Of a stretch of 64,000 nucleotides of DNA, positions 58,001 to 64,000 are shown piece after piece. This DNA comes from Persicaria tinctoria (Eukaryota > Streptophyta > Magnoliopsida > Caryophyllales > Polygonaceae). A program made the position numbers and the translations under genes. Position 1 is the first letter of the stretch. Every line of letters begins with the position of its first letter. Under the pieces are notes generated by a model. The model saw only the letters and a program-made list of their open reading frames with translations, was not told where the DNA came from and searched no databases. The stretch is from positions 72,748,627-72,812,626 of the forward strand of contig JBANSL010000004.1 in NCBI GenBank assembly GCA_037127255.1, read 5' to 3'.

Positions 58001-59429
58001 TAAAATTCGGGTGCAGCCCAAATCACCAAAACCATTCAAATCTTGGTATTGATACAACTTCGAATCAAGAGGATAACCGAAAGGGGTCGAACTCAAATAT
58101 TATAAATTAAATAAAATGTGTTGTACGATTATATCGCTCATTTTTGTCCAACAACTGGCTTTAGATCTCTTGGGTAATTATCTGTTTTTTTTTTATTATC
58201 TATCTTCTCTTTTTTATATTTCTACTTTCCTATTATAATTTTATTCATCTTTGGTGTTATTTTTATATTTTTTGTGTTTTTGTAGGCGTGATGGAATGAT
58301 TTATGGGTTTACTATTGACATGAACAAGTCGTTTTTCACTGAGCTGGTGGGGAAGGGCAGTTGGCTTCTTGATATTGTAAGTTCATATTTGTGTTATTTG
58401 GTCCTATGTACATGTATTTTTCTTGTTGATTACAGTTGGTGACAGTAGTGTGGTGACAATTAGGAATTATTCTTTTTCTTTTCACAACATATTGATGAAT
58501 CACTTTATCATTTGAGAAAGCGCCTTCACGACTTTCCTGATCAACATTCAAGCAGTCTTATATTAGACACCATTTTTATTACCAAGATTGGGGCGTACGA
58601 TCCTGATTTAATTAGAAACCACCCTACAATTGATGAGTCTTTCTACAAGTATTTCATTGGTCTCTCTCCTCCTTGTGGGAAGTCTTGGGACGGTGTCAAG
58701 AAGGTCTATACCCCTTTTAATATTGATAACAAGCATTGGGTTGCACTTGAAATTCAGTTGGATTCGAAGCACATTATTGTGTATGACTCCCAGTGTAATT
58801 ACTACAAAGAGGAAGTTATAGCTCAGAAGCTTGCTCAGACTTGCCATATGCTTCCTATTCTAATGATGAAGAGTGGCGTGTTTCCTGATGTTGATGACAC
58901 TCCCTTTGTTGTTGAGAGAGTATCGGGTTTGAAGCAAAATGAAGAAGGGTACCTTCTGTTTGCCATCTTTTTATTCTCTTTATTTATTTATTTTCTGTTT
59001 CATTAGATTACATCTGCTCACTTTTTCTTTGTGTGTTTATTATGTAGGGGTAGCTGTGGGGTTTACACCATAAAGCACTTTGAGCACCTTGTATTTGATG
59101 GTGATATGGATCTTATCAATGACGACTATGTTCAGGCCTATCGTGAGAGGATTGCAGCTGATCTCTTTGCCAAGCAATGGACATTTGTTTAGTTTATCAC
59201 ATAAGTTTCTGTAGTTGGGACAGTGTAGCTTTGAAATTCCTAAATACATTTACTTATCTAATTATGGGATATTTAGTTGATGTAAGTTGCATGGTGACAC
59301 TTTGAAATACTTGAACCAAGTTTGTTGTATTTTGGAATGAATGTTTTCATATTAATATCTATGTTCCTTTTAATCATTTTATGTATTATGCCTTTTATAT
59401 TTGTTAAGTCTCCATAAATTACTTTCAAA

Positions 59430-59860
59430 GTTTGATGATTTCTGGTGACAGGCTCACTGTTTTTACCCTGGTGACAGTGTTTGGTGACACTAACCATTCT
59501 GATGACAGAATTTTTGAAACTGTTTTCAGTTTGGTGACACCATTTTTTATTTTTTTTTATTGTAAACCACATGTATCTTTGTTTAGCATTATCCCCCTTT
59601 GGGTATTTTCTTCCTTTGTCATAGGGTTGTTCTTTTGGTGACACCATTTCTTTGGTGACATACCACATGTCCTGGTGACAGCCTCCTTTACACTTTTTTC
59701 AATTGTGGTGACAGAGCTTGTGGTTACACCTCAAGTGCTTTGTTGGCAGATTATATGTACTGAAAAACACTTGAATCAATTTGTTTCATTTTGAACAGAA
59801 ACTAAAAGCTGGTGATAGTTTATATAAAAGCTGGTGACAGTGTAAGAAACTGGTTACAAC
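59430..59860. repeat. GGTGACA-rich stretch downstream of the Ulp gene
   Basis: Between the converging Ulp and mudrA genes, GGTGACA or GATGACA occurs about ten times in 430 bp, all in plus orientation. It also contains a decayed copy of the intron-1 unit (TTTGTTTAGCATTATCCCCC near 59578). Confidence 0.75.
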
Positions 59861-59959
59861 TAACATTGTATTCAATATAAGAAGAACAAAAACATAAAAT
59901 GTACTAAAACTCAATGTAGCATAAACTGTCTAGCTGGTCTGATGACTCTTTGATCCTTT

Positions 59960-62461
59960 TCATCTATATTCTCCAGCTGAAGGCTTCCTTTTTTTTTGAG
60001 GTCGGCCGCTTCTTTTACGCACCAATGGTGGGTGACATCTCTGCTGTTTGATGTCATCTGGCACAATCCAATCTGCTTCTTGTAACACTGGATATATTGT
60101 CTCTTGATAAGCCAAGGTCCAAGCTTCATTTGTGTAATAAGTGCTAATATACCTCAAAACAACCAGTTTTTTCTCTCTGATGACAACAAGCGCGTGTACA
60201 CAAGGTATCTTGTCGTAATCAAATACCTTACATGTACAAGATTTCTGATTCAGATCAACAAGAACCCTATTCATGCCACCAACAACTTCAAACTGGAAGT
60301 CATTCAGTTGTTTGACATTGTACATTCCTGATTCACTGCATCTTATGTACATTGTATCACTGATTTTTTTTGGAAGATCAAAGCTGTTATCCTCAGATTC
60401 TTTTCTGCGATCATTGAACCATGTTGTTAGTTTCTCTCTGATTGCATTCAGTAGTTCTACAACTGGGAATGATCTATCTTCACCGAATACACTATTGATT
60501 GTCTCTGCATTGTTTGAAGTCATCATATTGTACATGTCAGCTTTTGAATAAGCTCTTGCCCATTTCTCAAACTTCAGATCTTCAAGAAATTTCTTCATAT
60601 CGTGTAACTGTTTGCAGCTTGTTCAAACCACTCACAGAAACTCTTCTTCTTGAATTTTGACATTATATTCTGCTTCAAGTGCCATCTGCAGTAATAGTGC
60701 TTAGCATTTAGGTAAACCAACTCTAATGCTCTTGCAATGCTTTGATGACGGTCAGAAACAAAAACCAGCTCTTCACTTGATGGGATGACTGTTGCTAGCT
60801 TGTTGAAGAACCACTCATAAGAGGCGTTGTTTTCTGAGTCAACCACTGCAAAGGCAATGGGGTATATTTGATGATTTGCATCTTGTGCAGAAGCTGTGAG
60901 AAGAGTCCCTTTGTATTTTCCTTTTAGAAATGTACCATCTACCACTAGTACCTGTCATATTGAGTCTGATTACAGTTTTGCAGGTATCAAACTTATCTAA
61001 AAAATATTGGAAAATATTTGGTTACAGTAATCAAGCTCACGTTTGATGACATGCATGTAATATAGATACTGATATCAAAATTGATGACAATATTCCCATC
61101 TCATACAACAATTGTACTCGAGATTACATAATAGGCATGTAGCAGTTATGATTAAATTTAAGAAATCCATTGATGACAGGCATACAAATTAATCAAACCC
61201 GGCTATCATAATGTAAGAATTTGTACCTTTCGCAGAATTGGGAATGCACGGATACATTGTCCAAATGCAATGAACAAATACTTGAACCTTGATTGGGAGT
61301 CAACTTGAATGAAGGTGACAGTTCCAGCATTATGTTGCTTTAGGACACAACAATATGCTGGTAATAATTCATAGCTTCCTTCTGATGACCCCTTTACCAT
61401 CGCTATTGCTGCATCACGAGCTTTCCATGATTTCCAGTAGCTCACATTTATTTTCAAGTCAGTTCTTATGATGTTTCTAATCTGACTTGGAGTTGGCCCC
61501 TTTTTGATTTCTTCATATCTGTTCATATGATGTAAAAGAGTCAATAAAATATCAGAGGAGTGATTACAGGAAGGAATTACAGTATATTTCACCTTGGTTT
61601 GATCTTTTCAGCAACAAGTTTGTAGTTAGGAGCGCGACGTTTTCCAATCCTTACTTCCAAACTGCAACTATGTTCTTGATTGTATTTCAAAATTTGAAAT
61701 ATAGTTGACCCAGTTAAGATGGCACCGTGAATTTTCCAATCGCAACTCTTATCAACACAAACTGTTCTGTAATAACTTGGTGTTGTCTTTTTCACCTTGT
61801 AAGCAAACGTTTCTTGTGCAGCCAACAATGCAATAGCATCTTTCAAATGTTCTTTTGTTTTGAACAGTTGTCCCACAACTATAATAATGACCCCTTTTCT
61901 TGAACTTATAGATTCTGAATAATTTGTGGACATTGTAGTGCTACTGATGCCACTCTCAATCTCGGTATCATCTCCATTATCATATGTATCATTGGCATTA
62001 TTTATGCAGTCTACATCATCATTCTGCACACAGAAGCTGTCTTCCATCACATATGTATTCTTGAAATAGCTGTCAGCATGTAAAACCAACTGATTTTCAT
62101 CATTCATGGAGTGTGTAACCCGATCTTCAATGATTTCCTTTACAACAGTAGCATATAAAGGCAATGTCCAATTCACTTCCTTCACTTCACTCATTTGAAA
62201 GAAACTCCTCAAATCACTGTCATTATCAATCAAAAAAGGCTCCATAGTTTTCTTGAAAGGATGCAAATGGCTGAATTGAAGATTAGGAGCCAAACTGTCA
62301 CTGTTGATGAATCTGTTGATTATCTCAGTCTTCATCTCATACATACTCATAGGTTGATTGATGACAATCACTTTTGATGACACATCCCCAACAAACACTA
62401 AATCATCTTCTTCCATCTTCCATTCTCCTCCAAATTTGACCGTTAGCAGATTGACATCCAT
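59960..62461 (-). pseudogene. mudrA-type MULE transposase
   Basis: Minus exons: 62461-61593, 61518-61227 and 60951-59960, with GT-AG introns in matching phase. The N-terminus has the MuDR DNA-binding-type region (GQLFKTKEHLKDAIALLAAQ, CDWKIHGAILTGSTIFQILK and the HSC ligand set). The DDE catalytic part has VVDGTFLKGKYKGTLLTAS, PIAFAVVDSENNASYEWFF, VFVSDRHQSIARAL and HYYCRWHLKQN. The SWIM zinc finger is CTCKVFDYDKIPCVH and the tail GRPQKKRKPSAGEYR. This is the normal layout of a plant MULE transposase of about 715 aa. A one-base frameshift near 60600, between AANSYT and MKKFLEDLKF, separates the DDE core from the SWIM part, so this copy is probably dead unless that is a sequencing error. Confidence 0.88.
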
Positions 62462-62504
62462 TATACCTGTTCCCTGGTGACATCTCTTAAGCTTAATACA
62501 CAGC

Positions 62505-63055
62505 TATCAAAATCAAATTGCAAATAGATGCTGGGATGACAGGCATCCAGTGTTATTCAAACTGAGACCAAAATAAAACTGAGATGCTGTGATGACAGGC
62601 ATCCAATTTCACTCAAACACAGCTATCATAATGAAATTGCAAATAGATGCTGGGATGACAGGCATCCAGTGTTATTCAAACACATGTATCAAAATAAAAC
62701 TGAGATGCTGTGATGACAGGCATCCAATTTCACTCAAACACAGCTATCATAATGAAATTGCAAATAGATGCTGGGATGACAGGCATCCAGTGTTATTCAA
62801 ACACATGTATCAAAATAAAACTGAGATGTTGTGATGACAGGCATCCAATTTCACTCAAACACAGCTATCATAATGAAATTGCAAATAGATGCTGGGATGA
62901 CAGGCATCCAGTGTTATTCAAACACATGTATCAAAATAAAACTGAGATGCTGTGATGACAGGCATCCAATTTCACTCAAACACAGCTATCAAAATCAAAT
63001 TGCAAATAGATGCTGGGATGACAGGCATCCAGTGTTATTCAAACACATGTATCAA
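62505..63055. repeat. 121-bp tandem repeat, about 4.4 copies, upstream of mudrA
   Basis: The period is exactly 121 bp (copies starting near 62589, 62710, 62831 and 62952, plus partial copies at 62505). Each holds two GATGACAGGCATCCA words (one followed by ATTTCACTC, one by GTGTTATTC). The array ends about 45 bp before the mudrA start codon, i.e. in its leader or promoter. Confidence 0.93.
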
Positions 63056-63449
63056 AAACAGAATTCCGGATTACAGTACAAAAATCACCAAATTTGCGAC
63101 TGAGATGAAAATCATCAACTAAGATCAAAATCAATGACAATATTCACGTATCAAACAACAAACGAGCACAAATTCGATATTTACCTCTTTTGAAATCTGA
63201 ATTCGGGATTGCAGTGCTATAGCTGAGCACAAATTCGTTCAGGTTTGATGACTGATGGCGAAATCGACGAAGCCTGATGAAGAAATTGGCGTTCCTGCTT
63301 CAGATCGAGATCGAAATCTTCGAAATCAGGGAAATCGGGGAGGCCTGGTGAAGAAACTCGCGTTCCTCCTCGTCGTTCCGTGAATCGGAAGAAATTGCCG
63401 TTCGGCAATAGGAAAAAATAGGAGGGTATTGAAGCTAGGGGTAAAAATG

Positions 63450-63537
63450 TCAATTTTGGACATTTTGCAAAAGCCACTATGAAAATGGACATTTTGCAAA
63501 ACAGCCCCCTTATTTTGGACGGTTAGCAAAAAAATCC
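63450..63537 (-). repeat. Right TIR of the Ulp1-MULE
   Basis: In reverse complement, TTTTTGCTAACCGTCC, TTTTGCAAAATGTCC and TTTTGCAAAATGTCC are anchored at 63527, 63497 and 63468. Confidence 0.75.
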
Positions 63538-63547
63538 TTATTTTTTG

Positions 63548-64000
63548 GATTACAGATTTTAATAAATGGTTCACAAATAAGTAAAAGTAAAAAAAAAAAA
63601 AAAACGTTCCATCTCAATCTTTCCCAATGGCTTTTTACCCACCTTTTGTTAGAGTTGATAACAATAAGATTACCCCCTTCAATCCGGAACCGCATCAATA
63701 TAATCCATTCGTAGCAACCAAACAAATCACGACTTCACATGAAGGCAACAAAGTAGGGTTGTGCATAACCGTGTATCCGACACGACAAGACACGGTATGT
63801 CGGATACACGAATCGATAGCACTGAAAATGGCGATCCGAACACGACACGAAAAGTATCGGGTATCCAACACGAAAACACGATACAGTTTCGTGTCGGATA
63901 CCCGTAGAACACGACACGAAAAGTATCTGCAATCTTTTGGCTCGGCGTACCTCGAAGGGGATTAGGGTTGTAACAGAAGCTGTTATCAGATCTGAAGCAA
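63548..64000. other. Flank right of the Ulp1-MULE
   Basis: A poly-A run (63588-63603), then sequence without a recognisable gene. At 63770-63935 the words CACGACACG(A), ACACGA and TCGGATAC/GTATCCGA recur on both strands (for example GTATCCGACACGACAAGACA). The same arrangement is seen in several plant repeat families, but its class is unknown here. Confidence 0.5.

Larger units (their letters stand above)
53737..58111. mobile_element. 4.4-kb insertion of unknown class in the Ulp gene
   Basis: It is flanked by TAAAAT at 53731-53736 and 58112-58117. Joining the flanks at one copy puts the Ulp frame back in register (GVGG, one stop codon, then NVLYDYIAHFCPTTGFRS). The ends (TTCATGAATTTT... and ...TATAAATTAAA) are not TG...CA, so an LTR element is not supported. 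Inside are a MITE (55688-56144), an array of ACGTAGG repeats (56500-58000), and short exon-like pieces on both strands that I do not recognise (for example minus 54231-54049, AIAQEEVGDQAEEAPFVEEE after a TTGCAG acceptor; plus 55338-55520, VRSALALLSSVSIDQGRSSK). It may be composite. Confidence 0.5.
48795..59192 (+). pseudogene. DUF1985 / Ulp1 (C48) protease gene of the MULE, interrupted
   Basis: Deduced exons: 48795-48810, 50583-51320, 51433-51588, 51691-53736, 58118-58173, 58286-58376, about 58488-58948 and 59048-59192. The N-terminal half is DUF1985 (AHLNVYSKPVVIDIIREGLS, FKVGRHLLRFSLAEFCCVTG, then PKKLSLAYLLLIEGVLL). The middle (51.9-53.5 kb) is a disordered basic then Asp/Ser/Val-rich region. 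The C-terminus is the Ulp1/SENP cysteine protease with all three catalytic residues: His in NKHWVALEIQ, Asp in IIVYDSQ and Cys in GGSCGVYTIKHF. It would cleave SUMO or a related modifier. Damage: frameshifts near 51003 and 51318, a TAA at 53731, the 4.4-kb insertion at 53737, and a probable lost acceptor (CACAA for CACAG) at 58487. Confidence 0.8.
48475..63537. mobile_element. Ulp1-carrying MULE (Kaonashi-like), 15.06 kb
   Basis: It is flanked by a 10-bp duplication, TTATTTTTTG (48465-48474 and 63538-63547), of Mutator size but low complexity. Its ends, AAATTATTTAGCCAAATGTCC (left, in part) and the reverse-complement right end GGATTTTTTTGCTAACCGTCC (in part), match at 14 of 21 bases. Each carries three TTTTGCAAAATGTCC modules at 10, 40 and about 69 bp. 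Inside are a DUF1985-Ulp1 protease gene (plus) and a mudrA transposase gene (minus), converging near 59.2-60.0 kb. That gene pair is the hallmark of the Ulp-carrying MULEs described in Arabidopsis and other plants. Both genes have disruptions, so this copy is probably inactive. Confidence 0.8.

Noticed and set aside
53737..58111. LTR retrotransposon in the Ulp gene
   Set aside because: Ends are not TG...CA, no LTR pair was seen and no gag-pol frame is present.
62589..63103. 81-90-codon plus-strand frames repeated every 121 bp
   Set aside because: They come from the tandem repeat upstream of mudrA and are identical copies without homology.

Overview
The window is nuclear DNA of a flowering plant. 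The evidence is plant-type split genes with GT-AG introns, chloroplast NDH-complex subunit genes, an ECT-type YTH gene, and dense plant transposons (LINE, Ty1-copia, Ty3-gypsy, MULE, MITE). Gene style suggests a eudicot, possibly Lamiales, but this is a weak inference.

Region 1 (1-12.9 kb) is the genic part. All host genes are on the minus strand: a partial short-chain dehydrogenase (1-487), a tandem pair of galactose-mutarotase-like NDH genes (an NDF5-like gene at 3428-4759 and a PnsB2-like gene at 5280-6693), and an eight-exon m6A-reader gene of the ECT/YTHDF type (7953-10973). Transposons sit in the promoters. A 5'-truncated LINE with a 14-bp target duplication lies upstream of the dehydrogenase. 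A 1.25-kb foldback MULE with a 9-bp target duplication lies upstream of the ECT gene.

Region 2 (12.9-39.8 kb) is one nested transposon stack that can be resolved to the base. A LINE (17-bp target duplication) contains a 2.1-kb solo LTR (TSD ATGTT) and a minus-strand Sirevirus-like Copia element (TSD CATGT). The Copia element is itself split by a plus-strand Gypsy element (TSD AGTCT). Removing each insertion with one TSD copy rejoins the host reading frame. The whole LINE sits inside the left target duplication of the next element.

Region 3 (39.8-47.9 kb) is an 8.07-kb non-autonomous MULE (TSD GGAGAGATT) carrying pieces of at least five unrelated genes: a VAN3-binding/DUF828 protein, a BED zinc finger, a small heat-shock protein, an ARL1-type GTPase and a mitochondrial GUF1/LepA factor. 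It also carries a tRNA-like sequence.

Region 4 (48.5-63.5 kb) is a 15-kb MULE of the Ulp1-carrying (Kaonashi-like) kind. It has a DUF1985 plus Ulp1-protease gene on plus and a mudrA-type transposase on minus, both with disruptions. The Ulp gene is split by a 4.4-kb insertion.

The most interesting signal is at the MULE ends. All four termini of the two large MULEs carry three copies of a TTTTGCAAAATGTCC-like module at the same offsets, about 10, 40 and 69 bp from the end. The foldback MULE has a similar 30-bp periodicity. This suggests a shared transposase-recognition architecture, with the Ulp1-MULE family as a candidate driver of the gene-capturing element. Splice junctions and domain calls were made by eye; no searches were run.
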